Positions 1 through 12,675 are shown, numbered from the stretch's first letter. The stretch is 64,000 nucleotides of DNA from Streptococcus infantis ATCC 700779 (GCF_000187465.1 NZ_GL732439.1:982105-1046104), one strand, 5' to 3'. Numbers and translations are program-made. Notes: generated by a model from the sequence alone, not told the origin.

Positions 1-30
1 GTTCGTATTTAGTAAATAGAAAAATTAAAT

Positions 31-62
31 AAAAAAATCGCGAAGAATCGCGATTTTTTTTG
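31..62 (-). terminator. Terminator ending the suf transcript
   Basis: A 7-bp stem (AATCGCG with CGCGATT) with a 6-nt loop is flanked by A-runs on one side and T-runs on the other, so it can act in both directions. It lies just beyond the stop of the gene that ends at 67 and closes the minus-strand suf transcript. Confidence 0.75.
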
Positions 63-66
63 TTTT

Positions 67-636
67 TTAAATTTCATAATACGGAAACGGACGGTCACTA
101 TCTAATGGACGATTTGGTACTTCTTTTTCCAAAATAGCCCGCCAACCAGATACCAATTCTTCAAAAGTCAATTTGGTTTCAGGAGAAGCAGTTGTAAGCT
201 TCCGTCCAAACCAAGCCATGGTTGCAGTTTCAAACTGAAGCATAGCGTAGTCGATTACCGGTACATTTGCCTCTTCATAATTCTCATTTACTGCTTGGGC
301 AACTTCTGATGCTTGTGGAAGAAGTTGATTGCTGATTTTATCTACAACACTTGCGTCCATCTCTCGCCAAGAAAGTAATTGACCATCTACCTGATAAAAG
401 AGCTCAAAGGTTTCTTGATTTTTCTTAAAATTGGTAAGAACAAAAGCACGTTCTACTGCATCGGGACCACCAACAGCCTTGACAGCGTTTATCAAGAGGT
501 TTTGTTCCATTTGTCTCCAATAATCATCAGCTTCTTCTACTAAATCAATTGTGAAAGGTGGAACAATTTCCTCGGCAGAAATTTCGCCTTTATTCGCTTT
601 CTCGATATTACCAAATAATTTTTTTAAGAATCCCAT
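67..636 (-). CDS. Uncharacterised 189-aa protein downstream of sufB
   Basis: I do not recognise a family for this protein. The start at 636 (MGFLKKLFG) is chosen because AAAGGAGAAG lies just upstream of it; a longer frame to 681 would overlap sufB further and has no such site. The first 15 residues are basic and hydrophobic and could be an amphipathic helix. The rest is acidic and soluble-looking, with no membrane segment or cysteine pattern. It overlaps the last bases of the sufB frame and ends at a terminator, so it is probably co-transcribed with the Suf genes. That position suggests but does not prove a link to Fe-S biogenesis. Confidence 0.7.
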   Translation of the reverse strand: MGFLKKLFGNIEKANKGEISAEEIVPPFTIDLVEEADDYWRQMEQNLLINAVKAVGGPDAVERAFVLTNFKKNQETFELFYQVDGQLLSWREMDASVVDKISNQLLPQASEVAQAVNENYEEANVPVIDYAMLQFETATMAWFGRKLTTASPETKLTFEELVSGWRAILEKEVPNRPLDSDRPFPYYEI

Positions 637-655
637 TTGCTTCTCCTTTTGGGTT

Positions 656-2068
656 TTATCCAACTGACCCTTCCATTTCATAGCTAATCAAGCGGTTAAG
701 CTCAACTGCATACTCCATTGGAAGTTCTTTGGTGAAGGGCTCTACAAATCCCATGACAATCATCTCAGTTGCTTCAGTCTCTGACAAGCCACGACTCATA
801 AGGTAATAGAGTTGTTCTTCTGAAATCTTAGAAACCTTAGCTTCGTGCTCAAGTGCAACTTGCGAGTTGTGGATTTCATTAAACGGAATGGTGTCAGATG
901 CTGACAAGTCATCCATGATAATGGTGTCACACTCGATGTGAGAAACAGATTTCTTAGAGTTCTTGTTGAAAGTCACTTGTCCACGATAGTCTACCTTACC
1001 TCCACCTTTAGCGATTGATTTAGAGACGATAGACGAGCTCGTATGTGGAGCATTGTGGATCATCTTAGCACCAGTATCTTGGTGTTGCCCTGCATTGGCA
1101 AAGGCAATCGAAAGCATCGTCCCACGCGCACCTTCTCCATCTAGGTAAACTGATGGATATTTCATAGTTGTTTTGGCACCTAAGTTTCCATCAATCCACT
1201 CAACAGTCGCATCTTTCAAAGCCTTAGCACGTTTTGTTACCAAGTTATAAACGTTATCTGACCAGTTTTGGATGGTTGTATAACGCATATAAGCCCCGTC
1301 CAAAGCAAAGATTTCTACAATAGCAGCATGCAAGCTGTTGCTTGAATAAGTTGGCGCTGTGCATCCTTCTACGTAGTGGACACTTGCTCCCTCATCAACG
1401 ATGATTAAGGTACGTTCAAACTGTCCAGTATTTTCGTTATTGATACGGAAATAGGTTTGAAGTGGAATATCTACCTTGACACCTTTTGGTACGTAGATAA
1501 AGGTTCCACCAGACCATACTGCTGAGTTGAGGGCAGCCAACTTGTTATCTGTCGGCGGTACCAACTTAGCAAAGTATTGCTTAAACAAGTCTGGGTATTC
1601 CTTGAGGGCAGAATCTGTATCTGTAAAGATAATTCCTAACTTCTCAAATTCTTCCTTCATGTTATGGTAAACCACTTCTGACTCATACTGGGCAGAAGCT
1701 CCAGCTAGATAGGCACGCTCAGCTTCAGGAATCCCAATCCGTTCAAAGGTTTCTTTGATTTTTTCAGGAACGTCATCCCAAGAACGGGCTGGTTTATCAG
1801 ATGGTTTTTGGTAGTAGATCAAGTCATCAAAGTCAATCTCTGACAAGTCTGCTCCCCAAGTTTGCATGGGCATTTTTTTGAAGGTTTCATAAGATTTCAA
1901 ACGGAATTCCAACATCCACTCAGGTTCTCCCTTAGCTGCTGATAGTTCACGAATGACATCTTCATTCAATCCTTTTCCTGTCGATAGGACAGGCTCTACA
2001 TCGTCATGAAAACCAAATTTATATTCACCAAGATCGATTGGTTTTGGTTCTACTCTTTCTTCAGCCAT
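656..2068 (-). CDS. sufB: Fe-S cluster assembly scaffold SufB
   Basis: SufB is the scaffold subunit of the SufBCD complex, on which Fe-S clusters are built in the cytosol from persulfide sulfur and iron. The 470-aa length is normal. The C-terminal half carries the beta-helix core and motifs typical of SufB, including the stretch around [19 protein letters not shown] and the later [17 protein letters not shown], as well as the [10 protein letters not shown] motif shared with SufD. It is the last recognised gene of sufC-sufD-sufS-sufU-sufB, the usual Firmicute order. The start at 2068 begins [10 protein letters not shown] and is preceded by GAAAGAAAGGATATT. Confidence 0.97.
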   Translation of the reverse strand: MAEERVEPKPIDLGEYKFGFHDDVEPVLSTGKGLNEDVIRELSAAKGEPEWMLEFRLKSYETFKKMPMQTWGADLSEIDFDDLIYYQKPSDKPARSWDDVPEKIKETFERIGIPEAERAYLAGASAQYESEVVYHNMKEEFEKLGIIFTDTDSALKEYPDLFKQYFAKLVPPTDNKLAALNSAVWSGGTFIYVPKGVKVDIPLQTYFRINNENTGQFERTLIIVDEGASVHYVEGCTAPTYSSNSLHAAIVEIFALDGAYMRYTTIQNWSDNVYNLVTKRAKALKDATVEWIDGNLGAKTTMKYPSVYLDGEGARGTMLSIAFANAGQHQDTGAKMIHNAPHTSSSIVSKSIAKGGGKVDYRGQVTFNKNSKKSVSHIECDTIIMDDLSASDTIPFNEIHNSQVALEHEAKVSKISEEQLYYLMSRGLSETEATEMIVMGFVEPFTKELPMEYAVELNRLISYEMEGSVG

Positions 2069-2103
2069 AATATCCTTTCTTTCATTATATATTTCTATGT
2101 TTC

Positions 2104-5030
<2,927 letters not shown>

Positions 5031-5057
5031 TTACTTCTCCTAAAAGATACGAAGGGA

Positions 5058-5828
5058 TTACAATTCTTCCTTGTAGTCATAGCCAAGTTCTTCAGCTAGT
5101 TTCGCGTATCCTTCACGTTCCAAGCGTGCAGCCAATTCTGGACCACCAGAAAGAACAACACGACCTTCCATCATAACGTGTACCACATCTGGTGTGATAT
5201 AGTTCAAAAGACGTTGGTAGTGAGTAATGATCATAGCACCAAAACCTTCACCACGCATAGCATTCACACCTTTAGAGACAACTTTAAGGGCGTCAATATC
5301 AAGACCAGAGTCAATCTCATCTAAGAGTGCAAAAGTTGGTTCCAACATCAAGAGTTGAAGAATTTCGTTACGTTTTTTCTCACCACCTGAGAAACCTTCA
5401 TTGAGGTAACGCTCTGCCATTTCTTCTTTCATGTTGAGCAATTCCATTTTTTCGTCTAACTTAGTGATAAATTCACGAACTGAAATCTTCTCATCATCTT
5501 CTTTACCAGCATTCATAGCTGCACGAAGAAACTCAGCATTTGTAATCCCAGGAATTTCTGATGGATATTGCATGGCAAGGAAAAGTCCCATACGCGCACG
5601 CTCATCCACTTCCAATTCAAGGATGTTTACACCGTCAAACAAGACTTCACCTTTAGTGACTTCATAGTTTGGGTTCCCCATAATAGCAGCTGAAAGAGTA
5701 GACTTACCGGTACCATTTGGTCCCATGATAGCTGCAATTTCTCCTGTTTTAAGAGTCAGATTGACCCCTTTTAAAATTTCTTTTCCTTCAATTTCAACGT
5801 GAAGATCTTTGATCTCTAATACTGACAT
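5058..5828 (-). CDS. sufC: Suf complex ATPase SufC
   Basis: SufC is an ABC-type ATPase that is not linked to a membrane. It drives conformational change in the SufB-SufD scaffold. The 256-aa protein has Walker A GPNGTGKST, the signature FSGGEKKR, Walker B LLDEIDSGLD and a switch histidine in IITHYQ. It is the first gene of the suf operon, with an extended -10 promoter about 100 bases upstream. Confidence 0.97.
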   Translation of the reverse strand: MSVLEIKDLHVEIEGKEILKGVNLTLKTGEIAAIMGPNGTGKSTLSAAIMGNPNYEVTKGEVLFDGVNILELEVDERARMGLFLAMQYPSEIPGITNAEFLRAAMNAGKEDDEKISVREFITKLDEKMELLNMKEEMAERYLNEGFSGGEKKRNEILQLLMLEPTFALLDEIDSGLDIDALKVVSKGVNAMRGEGFGAMIITHYQRLLNYITPDVVHVMMEGRVVLSGGPELAARLEREGYAKLAEELGYDYKEEL

Positions 5829-5930
5829 GATTGTTCCTTTCTTTTCATCCTTTTTACTGTATTTACCTGAAATTTAACCTTTTTAAATCCCTCGAAAAAC
5901 ACAGTAAAATGTCAATAAATATACCTTAAT

Positions 5931-5939
5931 AGTATAACA
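5931..5939 (-). promoter_or_regulatory. Extended -10 promoter of the suf operon
   Basis: On the minus strand TGTTATACT fits the extended -10 form TGnTATAAT with one mismatch. No good -35 is present at 17 bases, which is tolerated for extended -10 promoters. It sits immediately after the terminator of the upstream gene and leaves a leader of about 90 bases before sufC. Confidence 0.5.
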
Positions 5940-5941
5940 AA

Positions 5942-5960
5942 AAAAAGCCTAAAAGGCTTT
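5942..5960 (-). terminator. Terminator of the dnaX cluster
   Basis: The stem AAAGCC/GGCTTT with a 5-nt loop is followed on the minus strand by a run of eight T. It separates the small membrane protein gene at 5983 from the suf promoter. Confidence 0.75.
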
Positions 5961-5982
5961 GATTTTGTCTAGAAGCTAGGAG

Positions 5983-6177
5983 CTACTTCTTCCCTTGAAA
6001 ATGATCGTCTATAGCGCTCACAATTTTACCCATGATATAACTCACGCGAAAATTTCTCAGGATCAAAATAGCCCAAAGCAAGGCCACGATATACCGTTGC
6101 TCCATGATGGATTCATTAAAGAAATAAGTCTCAGCAGCAGTAAATAAGGCCATGATAATAAATTGTTGTCTGTTCAT
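5983..6177 (-). CDS. Small DUF3272-type membrane protein
   Basis: A 64-aa protein with a hydrophobic N-terminal segment (about residues 5-17) and a second one around residues 29-42 (IVALLWAILILRNF), followed by a charged C-terminus. It matches my memory of the streptococcal DUF3272 family found beside dnaX; the family name is from memory. No function is known. It follows dnaX by 22 bases and is followed by a terminator, so it probably ends the dnaX transcript. Confidence 0.7.
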   Translation of the reverse strand: MNRQQFIIMALFTAAETYFFNESIMEQRYIVALLWAILILRNFRVSYIMGKIVSAIDDHFQGKK

Positions 6178-6199
6178 AGTCTTTTACCACCAATCCCTT

Positions 6200-7864
6200 T
6201 TAGTCTTCTGCTATGGTCACTTTATCTGCTAAAAATTCAAAGCCTTGAGGAAGAATTGACTCCTCAGTCTCTTCCTCCACGACCTGTTCTTGAGAACCTT
6301 TAGCTCTGCTTGAAAATGCAGCTCGAACTTCCTTCCATTCTTCCATAGAAATAGCAAGAATCTCTGGAGAAAATCCAGCAGCACGACTAAGAATATTGCC
6401 AAACATGGTGTTAAGATTGTCTCGTTTCATGGTTTGACCAGCATTGAAATTCGATTCAAAAGCCAAAATCGCATGATGTTCATTAGCAGCAACTGGTTGA
6501 GAACCAGCCAAGAGTGCCTTATCTGGTCCTGATAAGCTTTCGATGACTTCTCCCCAAGCATTCTGAAGACGGATTAAGTTTTGACGGGCTAAGTCTGGAT
6601 TTTCTACTGCTTCTTGAAGAATAGACTGAACCTTATTTCGGTCTACACGATAGATTGACTTACTGTTAGTCGGACGACTTTGTGTAGAAACAGTTTGTTT
6701 GGGATTAGAACCAACATTAGCAAGAGCTTGTTTCAATCGTGCAACTTCTTCTCGAAGAGAAGACAATTCCTCAGCCACTTCACCTGAAAGTTCTGGTTGA
6801 GAATCAATTTCTGCTAAACGAATAGTCATCATTTCGGCATAAATTTTAGGTTGTAGGCTAGCCTTAATATCAGCTAGACTTCTAGTAGCAAGACTAATCA
6901 TCTCAAACAAGACATCCTGCGGAAGAGCTAAGTTTCTCTCAAACGCATCACTATGATGTGTATTTTCTCCACCTGCTTGAACAATTAAGATATCACGGAG
7001 ATATTGCAGCAAATCGACTACAAAACGTGTCATGCTCTTTCCATTCTCAAAAATCAGATCAAGATTTTGAAGGGCTCCTGGTACATCCTTTTGAGCTAAA
7101 GTAGCTACGTAATGATCCAAGGCACTTAAACTAATGGTACCAGTGATTTCTTCTGAGACTGCAGTTGTCAATGTAGCTTCTTGGGTTAAGCTTAATGCCT
7201 GGTCTAGAATTGACAAGGCATCCCGCATCCCACCTTCAGCTCGGCGAGCAATAATTTCAACAGCTTCTGTTTCGTAATCAATCCCTTCTTTTTCTAAAAT
7301 CTGGAAGATATGATCTCGAATATCCTGAGTCTTAATGGACTTGAACTCAAATCGTTGAACACGAGACAAAATAGTTGCAGGAATTTTATGAAGCTCAGTC
7401 GTTGCCAAAATAAAGACTACATTTGGAGTTGGTTCTTCCAGTGTTTTCAAAAGGGCATTAAAGGCACCTGTCGAAAGCATATGAACCTCATCAATGATAT
7501 AAACCTTATACTGAGCTATACTTGGAGCATAAGTTGATTTATCACGAATATCACGAATTTCATCAACACCATTATTAGAAGCAGCATCCATTTCGATAAC
7601 GTCTTCTAAACTTCCATCCGTAACAGCTTGACAGATGTAACAGTTATTACAAGGTTCTCCCCCTACTTGATTAGGGCAGTTCATAGCCTTAGCAAAAATC
7701 TTAGCCACACTAGTCTTACCAGTTCCACGAGGCCCTGAAAATAGGTAGGCGTGACTAATCTTATCCTGTTCCACAGCCTGTTTAAGAGTTCTAGCAACAA
7801 CTTCCTGGCCCACTAACTGTGAAAAATTTTGACTTCTATATTTTCGATAAAGCGCCTGATACAT
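6200..7864 (-). CDS. dnaX: DNA polymerase III gamma/tau subunit
   Basis: DnaX is the ATPase of the clamp loader and organises the replisome. The 554-aa protein has Walker A GPRGTGKTSVAK (about residues 45-56), a four-cysteine zinc module (CPNQVGGEPCNNCYIC), Walker B with DEVHML, and the sensor region LEEPTPNVVFILATTE. Domain III follows, then a less conserved tau tail from about residue 370 that would contact DnaB and the polymerase. It begins one base into the stop codon region of the upstream reductase gene, so the two are coupled. Confidence 0.97.
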   Translation of the reverse strand: MYQALYRKYRSQNFSQLVGQEVVARTLKQAVEQDKISHAYLFSGPRGTGKTSVAKIFAKAMNCPNQVGGEPCNNCYICQAVTDGSLEDVIEMDAASNNGVDEIRDIRDKSTYAPSIAQYKVYIIDEVHMLSTGAFNALLKTLEEPTPNVVFILATTELHKIPATILSRVQRFEFKSIKTQDIRDHIFQILEKEGIDYETEAVEIIARRAEGGMRDALSILDQALSLTQEATLTTAVSEEITGTISLSALDHYVATLAQKDVPGALQNLDLIFENGKSMTRFVVDLLQYLRDILIVQAGGENTHHSDAFERNLALPQDVLFEMISLATRSLADIKASLQPKIYAEMMTIRLAEIDSQPELSGEVAEELSSLREEVARLKQALANVGSNPKQTVSTQSRPTNSKSIYRVDRNKVQSILQEAVENPDLARQNLIRLQNAWGEVIESLSGPDKALLAGSQPVAANEHHAILAFESNFNAGQTMKRDNLNTMFGNILSRAAGFSPEILAISMEEWKEVRAAFSSRAKGSQEQVVEEETEESILPQGFEFLADKVTIAED

Positions 7865-8361
7865 TATTCCTTCTCCTCAAACATTGAAAATTTCCATTCT
7901 GTCTTATCTAGTAAAATGGTCACAAACTCTTCTAAATACTTCTGATCAATTTCATCATAATCATCGACATAAGATGAGTCCAAATCTAATACACCCAGAA
8001 GCTGTCCATTTTTTACCATTGGAAGTACGATCTCGCTACGAGCACTACTATCACAAGAAATATAATTTGGATAAGTCTTGACATCACCAACGATAACTGT
8101 TTGACAGCTAGCCGCTGACTCACCACAAACTCCTTTTCCGAGCGCAATTCTAACACATGAGACTCCACCCTGAAAAGGGCCTAAAATAAGCTCATTTCCG
8201 TCATATAAATAGAAACCTGCAAAGACAGTACGAGGAAAGTTCATTTTTAAGAGAGCACTGGCATTGGATAGATTAGCCAACACATTAGTCTCACCTTCTA
8301 AAAGACTAGAGAGTTGTTCATTTACAATTTGATAAATTGATTCTTTTTCGGAATGTAACAT
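7864..8361 (-). CDS. Free methionine-(R)-sulfoxide reductase, GAF domain
   Basis: A 165-aa single GAF-domain protein of the fRMsr (YebR/MsrC) family, which reduces free methionine-R-sulfoxide in the cytosol. The family cysteines are present: one in [11 protein letters not shown], one in [10 protein letters not shown] and one in [13 protein letters not shown], followed by the typical [20 protein letters not shown]. All three positions match the catalytic and resolving residues of characterised members. It lies directly upstream of dnaX. Its annotation elsewhere is often only GAF-domain protein. Confidence 0.85.
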   Translation of the reverse strand: MLHSEKESIYQIVNEQLSSLLEGETNVLANLSNASALLKMNFPRTVFAGFYLYDGNELILGPFQGGVSCVRIALGKGVCGESAASCQTVIVGDVKTYPNYISCDSSARSEIVLPMVKNGQLLGVLDLDSSYVDDYDEIDQKYLEEFVTILLDKTEWKFSMFEEKE

Positions 8362-8399
8362 AAATCCATTATATCAAAAAATACTAGTTGAAAAAAGAA

Positions 8400-8427
8400 A
8401 AATCCCTTGTTTTACAACAAAGGATTT
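8400..8427 (-). terminator. Terminator after rpsA
   Basis: The hairpin pairs AAATCC with GGATTT and TTGTT with AACAA inside. On the minus strand it is followed by a T-rich tract (TTTTTCTTTTTT). It lies 18 bases beyond the rpsA stop. Confidence 0.8.
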
Positions 8428-8445
8428 ATAATTAGTTCTGATTGA

Positions 8446-9648
8446 TTAAAGTTCGATGTCTCCGAACAAGTCAGCCATTGAGAATCCTGTTTGAGTTTCA
8501 GGAAGTTCAAAGTCACGTTTTTCTTGACGTTTTGGACGACGTGGACGTGGAGCACGTTTTTCTTCGTTTTGTCCTTCTTCTTGAGCTGGACGTTCTTCAA
8601 GAGCTTTGATAGAAAGTGAAACGCGTTCTGCATCAGCATTAACATCAAGAACTTTAACAGTAACTTCTTGACCAACTGTAAGAGCTTCTTTTGGATTTTC
8701 AATACGTTTGTGTGAAATTTGTGATACGTGAACAAGTCCATCGATACCTGGCAATACTTCAACAAATGCACCGAAGTCAGTCAAACGTTTAACTGTACCT
8801 TCTACAACGTCACCTTTAGCCAATTTTTGCTCAACGCCATCCCATGGTCCAGGTGTTGTTGCTTTAAGTGAAAGTGATACACGTCCTTCTTCTTCGTTAA
8901 GGTCAAGGATTTTCACTTCAACTTCTTCACCAACAGTTACAACTGATTTTGGTGAAACGTTACGTTCGTGTGACAATTCAGTCAAGTGAACCAATCCATC
9001 AACACCACCAAGGTCGATGAAAGCACCGAAGCTTGTGATACGAGCAACTTTACCAGTTACTACATCGCCAGCAGCCAATTTACCGAAAACTTCTGCACGA
9101 GCTGCTGCAGTAGCTGCTTCTACAACTTCACGACGTGAAAGGATGAAGCGGTTTTCTTTAGGGTCAACTTCTTTGATTTTAGCTTCAAATTCTTGACCTA
9201 CAAAACGCTCAGTGTTACGTACGAAACGAGTATCCAACATTGAAGCTGGGATAAATCCACGCAAACCTTCAAATTCTACTGAAAGTCCACCTTTAACAGC
9301 GCGAGTTCCTTTAACTGTAACAACTTCTTCTTCGCGTCCTACAAGTTTGTCCCATGCTTTGCGAGCTTCAAGGCGTTTTTTAGATACAAGGTATGTTACT
9401 GTATCAGTATCTTTACCAACTACTTGACGAAGTACAAGAACATCAAATACTTCACCTACTTTTACAAAGTCATTGATATCAGCATCGCGATCGTTTGTCA
9501 ATTCGCGAAGAGTCAAGACACCTTCAACACCAGTTCCAGAGATTGCAACGTTAGCTTGATTAGCATCAACTGTCAATACTTCAGCACTAACAACATCACC
9601 AGGTTCAACTTGGCTAACGCTATTTAGCAAATCTTCAAATTCATTCAT
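8446..9648 (-). CDS. rpsA: Ribosomal protein S1 homologue
   Basis: S1 binds mRNA on the 30S subunit through repeated OB-fold S1 domains. The 400-aa protein contains four such domains, seen as recurring motifs such as GDVVTGKVARITSFGAFIDL and GDVVEGTVKRLTDFGAFVEV with HLTELS or HVSQIS. This is the short Firmicute form (Escherichia coli S1 has six domains). The tail is acidic and basic (EERPAQEEGQ, RRPKRQEKRD) and ends FGDIEL. The start at 9648 (MNEFEDLLNSV) has GGAGGATTTTTTAG upstream. Confidence 0.95.
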   Translation of the reverse strand: MNEFEDLLNSVSQVEPGDVVSAEVLTVDANQANVAISGTGVEGVLTLRELTNDRDADINDFVKVGEVFDVLVLRQVVGKDTDTVTYLVSKKRLEARKAWDKLVGREEEVVTVKGTRAVKGGLSVEFEGLRGFIPASMLDTRFVRNTERFVGQEFEAKIKEVDPKENRFILSRREVVEAATAAARAEVFGKLAAGDVVTGKVARITSFGAFIDLGGVDGLVHLTELSHERNVSPKSVVTVGEEVEVKILDLNEEEGRVSLSLKATTPGPWDGVEQKLAKGDVVEGTVKRLTDFGAFVEVLPGIDGLVHVSQISHKRIENPKEALTVGQEVTVKVLDVNADAERVSLSIKALEERPAQEEGQNEEKRAPRPRRPKRQEKRDFELPETQTGFSMADLFGDIEL

Positions 9649-9667
9649 CTAAAAAATCCTCCAACAA

Positions 9668-9686
9668 TCAAGTCTTTTTAACTTGA
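9668..9686 (-). promoter_or_regulatory. Hairpin in the rpsA leader
   Basis: TCAAGT pairs with ACTTGA across a 7-nt loop, starting about 20 bases upstream of the rpsA start and just before its Shine-Dalgarno. Ribosomal protein S1 commonly represses its own translation, so this could be the target. That link is inference; only the hairpin is seen. Confidence 0.35.
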
Positions 9687-9807
9687 CATACTTATAATTT
9701 TTTTCCTAAGCACCCGCAACGACATGAACATCTCGAACGTCCTTCAATTATAAAAATAAAATACCCTAAGATATTTTTCTTTTTATCTTGAATTTATTAC
9801 CTAAGAA

Positions 9808-9879
9808 CTGGGGTAGCTGGATTCGAACCAACGCATGAGGGAGTCAAAGTCCCTTGCCTTACCGCTTGGCTATACCCCA
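9808..9879 (-). tRNA. tRNA-Gln (UUG)
   Basis: A 72-nt cloverleaf reads on the minus strand from TGGGGTA to TACCCCA plus a G discriminator. The anticodon loop CTTTGAC gives anticodon TTG, and the T-loop GGTTCGAATCC is canonical. CCA is not encoded. It follows tRNA-Tyr by nine bases in the same transcript. Confidence 0.96.
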
Positions 9880-9888
9880 TTGATGATA

Positions 9889-9969
9889 TGGAGAGAGAGG
9901 GATTCGAACCCCCGAACCCGAAGGAGCGGATTTACAGTCCGCCGCGTTTAGCCTCTTCGCTATCTCTCC
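9889..9969 (-). tRNA. tRNA-Tyr (GUA)
   Basis: An 81-nt class II tRNA with acceptor GGAGAGA/TCTCTCC and an A discriminator. The anticodon loop CTGTAAA gives GTA, a long variable arm follows, and the T-loop GGTTCGAATCC is standard. CCA is not encoded. Confidence 0.96.
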
Positions 9970-9986
9970 GACAATCAACGAAAACT

Positions 9987-10015
9987 ATTATATCATGAAA
10001 ATTTGCAAAAAACAA
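9987..10015 (-). promoter_or_regulatory. Promoter of the tRNA-Tyr/tRNA-Gln operon
   Basis: On the minus strand TTGTTT and a perfect TATAAT are separated by 17 bases, with an extended -10 TG (TGATATAAT). It sits about 20 bases upstream of tRNA-Tyr. Read-through may also supply rpsA, because no strong terminator lies between tRNA-Gln and rpsA. Confidence 0.75.
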
Positions 10016-10018
10016 GCA

Positions 10019-10249
10019 TTATTTTGCTAAATTATAGTTCTCAATCAATATTTCCACAGCTTTTTCAAGATTTTTGTAAAAACTATCGACATTTCCATTC
10101 TTTATGATTGCAAATTGGTCATCTAGTTCGGCAATTTCACCGATTAATTTTTTACCAATCATTAAAGTATAACCATCGTACTTATCTTTTCCAACTACTA
10201 CTTTAGCATCTGATAATTGAATCTCAATTTTTTTGTCTTTTTTACTCAT
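10019..10249 (-). CDS. DUF2969 family protein
   Basis: A 76-aa basic and acidic soluble protein (MSKKDKKIEIQ...) of the DUF2969 family found in streptococci and lactobacilli; the assignment is from memory of family sequences. There is no membrane segment and no catalytic motif. The gene has an AGAGGTATGGT stretch upstream, and its stop lies within a few bases of the tRNA promoter. Function unknown. Confidence 0.8.
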   Translation of the reverse strand: MSKKDKKIEIQLSDAKVVVGKDKYDGYTLMIGKKLIGEIAELDDQFAIIKNGNVDSFYKNLEKAVEILIENYNLAK

Positions 10250-10308
10250 ACCATACCTCTTTTCACTTTTTCTATTTTACAAGAAATTCCCTAATCTAGC
10301 AAGAAAAA

Positions 10309-10341
10309 ACTCTCTATCATGCTTATCTTGACAGAGAGTTT
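10309..10341 (-). terminator. Terminator of the ilvE-pcp operon
   Basis: AACTCTCT pairs with AGAGAGTT, with a further TGTCA/TGATA partial extension. On the minus strand TTTTTTCTTG follows. It lies 33 bases beyond the pcp stop. Confidence 0.8.
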
Positions 10342-10373
10342 AAGGAATATTTTTTAATTTGAAAATTGAATTA

Positions 10374-11018
10374 TTAGTGAGTCGCCCCTCCGACCAATTT
10401 CAAATCTTTATCTTTATGGTCCACGATAGCACCAATAGCAACTTCGATACCTCGGACAATATCTCTTAAGCACATGGATGCAATATTAGGCTTATTTACC
10501 ACTTGTTCTGTCATATAGGGAATATGCATAAAGCCTGCTCTCATGTTAGGAAATTTCTTATCCGCTAAATAGAGTGCCTGATACATCAGATGATTGCAAA
10601 CAAAGGTTCCAGCTGTATTGGATATTGAAGCAGGTAACCCTTCTTCTTTTATGGCTTGTACCATTGCTTTGATAGGAAGTGTGCTAAAGTAGGCAGCTTC
10701 TCCATCTAGGCGAATGGGAGTGTCAATCGGTTGATTTCCTTGGTTATCTGGAATTCTAGCATCATCTTGATTGATAGCAACTCTTTCAGGAGTTAAACTC
10801 GCTCTTCCTCCTGCTTGTCCGATGCAAAGCACAACATCTGGTTGGTATCGATTTATTTCTGCTTCTAAAACCTCTGCTGATTTATAAAAGACCGTTGGGA
10901 TTACTGCCCAATGAAGCTCTGCACCATTGATTTCAGACGGTAATGATTTAACTGCTTCTAGAGCTGGATTGACCTTTTCACCACCAAAAGGATCAAATCC
11001 TGTAACTAATATTTTCAT
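10374..11018 (-). CDS. pcp: Pyrrolidone-carboxylate peptidase
   Basis: Pcp removes N-terminal pyroglutamate from peptides in the cytosol and releases 5-oxoproline. The 214-aa cysteine peptidase (family C15) shows the catalytic triad motifs: Glu in LTPERVAIN, Cys in [14 protein letters not shown] and His in GFMHIPYM. The start motif [12 protein letters not shown] is diagnostic. It lies directly downstream of the DUF969/DUF979 pair, which fits a job of processing imported pyroglutamyl peptides or handling their product. Confidence 0.97.
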   Translation of the reverse strand: MKILVTGFDPFGGEKVNPALEAVKSLPSEINGAELHWAVIPTVFYKSAEVLEAEINRYQPDVVLCIGQAGGRASLTPERVAINQDDARIPDNQGNQPIDTPIRLDGEAAYFSTLPIKAMVQAIKEEGLPASISNTAGTFVCNHLMYQALYLADKKFPNMRAGFMHIPYMTEQVVNKPNIASMCLRDIVRGIEVAIGAIVDHKDKDLKLVGGATH

Positions 11019-11031
11019 TTTATTTCCTTTA

Positions 11032-11955
11032 CTAAAATGCCAAAAAGTACATCAGAAATACATGTATGATAATCATGACAATAGCTACTCCTACTTGCGC
11101 TTTGATAACGCCATTTGGATCCTTCATATCCAAAAGGGCCACAGGTAGAGTATTAAAATTGGCAGCCATTGGGGTTAATAAAGTTCCACAACAACCTGCT
11201 GTCATAGCAAGAGCACCCGCCACGATTGGATCTGCTCCCAAGGAAAATACAAAGGGAACACCAATTCCAGCAGTAATGACAGTAAAGGCCGCAAAGGCAT
11301 TTCCCATAATCATTGAAAATAGAACCATTCCCAACACATAAGCCACTACACCCATCAACCGACTCCCCGAAGGCACAAAACCACTTATCAGATGTGACAT
11401 TAAATCTCCAACTCCAGCTACAGTAAAAATAGCCCCCAAAGCTCCTAAAAGTTGGGGTACAATCCCACTAGTTGAAACTTGCTGAACCATGCGATTATTT
11501 TCTGCCAGCAAGCTTTTAGGAGAACTCTTAGTAATCAATAAAAGAGAGATGGTTGCAAAAAATGCTGCAAGGCTGATAGCAATCTTACTAAACTCAGGGA
11601 TCATTTTAGCTAAAACTAAAGCAATCAAAGCCATCAGCATAACCGGAATAAAAATTTTATTCTTCAACCGTTTAGCTTCAATATTTGCCTTGACTTCATC
11701 CAGAGACGGCAATGTCCCGATACGAACCTGTTTAAAGAGAGTTAGTAGTGCTAATAGCACTACGATAACTCCAATACAGATAGAAGGTAGATAGGAACCA
11801 CCAATAAAACTGATTCCCAATAAAGCCCAAAACCCAGCTGTTCCATATCGAACTGGGTTTGTTTTGTCTTTATAGCTACAATAGGCCGTGTGAAGAAATT
11901 GACAACCAATCACAATATAGGTTAACTCTAATAACTGTCTTGCTAGATTAGTCAT
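11032..11955 (-). CDS. DUF979 membrane protein, putative 5-oxoproline transporter subunit
   Basis: A 307-aa integral membrane protein with about nine hydrophobic segments, matching the DUF979 family. DUF979 and DUF969 genes regularly occur together beside pcp and have been named 5-oxoproline transporter subunits on that basis. It overlaps the DUF969 stop by four bases (ATGA type) and precedes pcp by 13 bases. The substrate is inferred from gene context, not from sequence. Confidence 0.85.
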   Translation of the reverse strand: MTNLARQLLELTYIVIGCQFLHTAYCSYKDKTNPVRYGTAGFWALLGISFIGGSYLPSICIGVIVVLLALLTLFKQVRIGTLPSLDEVKANIEAKRLKNKIFIPVMLMALIALVLAKMIPEFSKIAISLAAFFATISLLLITKSSPKSLLAENNRMVQQVSTSGIVPQLLGALGAIFTVAGVGDLMSHLISGFVPSGSRLMGVVAYVLGMVLFSMIMGNAFAAFTVITAGIGVPFVFSLGADPIVAGALAMTAGCCGTLLTPMAANFNTLPVALLDMKDPNGVIKAQVGVAIVMIIIHVFLMYFLAF

Positions 11956-12641
11956 TCATCTTTTCCTTTACTAAGCTTATTCGCTAGCAGTTTTCTATCA
12001 AATAAGTAATTGTACAGCCCTACCACAAGCAAGGCAACTCCTGCAACAATAAGAGAAGCCGAAGCGATCCCTGCATAATTACTTTCGTAACCTAATTGGT
12101 CCAGAGTGCCCCCCACCAAGAGGACACCACCTGCACCAACGAAAGTATTCTGAGCAAAGAAATTTGCAAAATTATCATTTGCTGCTGCACGCGCTTTTAG
12201 CGCTTCGCTCTCCTGCTCCGTTAATTTTCTACCTAATTGTGACTCTGCCGCTGCTTGTCCCATGGGTTGAACCAGAGGCCTTACAAACTGCGGCTGCCCT
12301 CCTAGACGAATGGCAAAGAACCCGTCGAGTTCCCGAAAAAAGAAATAAATTGTATAAAAACTTCCTACGGTCAGTCCTTTAATCTTTTGAATCAAGTCAA
12401 TTGAACGTTGCTTGAGTCCAAAAGTTTCAGATAAACCAACCAAGGGCAAGGTCACCATAAAAATCGTAAGAACTCGTTGATTGCTAAATTCTCTTCCTAA
12501 AATTTCCAAGAACTCAACAAGAGAAACTCCAGAAACTAGAGCTGTAACTAAACTAGCTAAGACTACCGTTGCGATGGTATCTAATTTATAGATAAAACCA
12601 ACCACAATGATAGCTATCCCTATTAGTTTAATCCATTCCAT
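11952..12641 (-). CDS. DUF969 membrane protein, putative 5-oxoproline transporter subunit
   Basis: A 229-aa membrane protein of the DUF969 family. Hydrophobic segments are seen near residues 5-40, 55-75, 95-110 and 160-210, with a conserved central region (GGQPQFVRPLVQPMGQAAAES). It forms a coupled pair with the following DUF979 gene. Together with the upstream peptide-binding lipoprotein and downstream pcp it suggests one peptide and pyroglutamate module. Confidence 0.85.
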   Translation of the reverse strand: MEWIKLIGIAIIVVGFIYKLDTIATVVLASLVTALVSGVSLVEFLEILGREFSNQRVLTIFMVTLPLVGLSETFGLKQRSIDLIQKIKGLTVGSFYTIYFFFRELDGFFAIRLGGQPQFVRPLVQPMGQAAAESQLGRKLTEQESEALKARAAANDNFANFFAQNTFVGAGGVLLVGGTLDQLGYESNYAGIASASLIVAGVALLVVGLYNYLFDRKLLANKLSKGKDE

Positions 12642-12675
12642 ATAGGCCCCTTTATTCCAAAAATACTAGTCTGTT

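Noticed and set aside
8412..8771. Long minus-strand frame overlapping the end of rpsA
   Set aside because: It is a shadow of rpsA in another frame; its lysine/leucine-rich translation has no family character and no ribosome site.
9670..9700. TTGACA and TATAAT close together on the plus strand
   Set aside because: They are separated by only four bases, so they cannot form a promoter, and no plus-strand gene follows.
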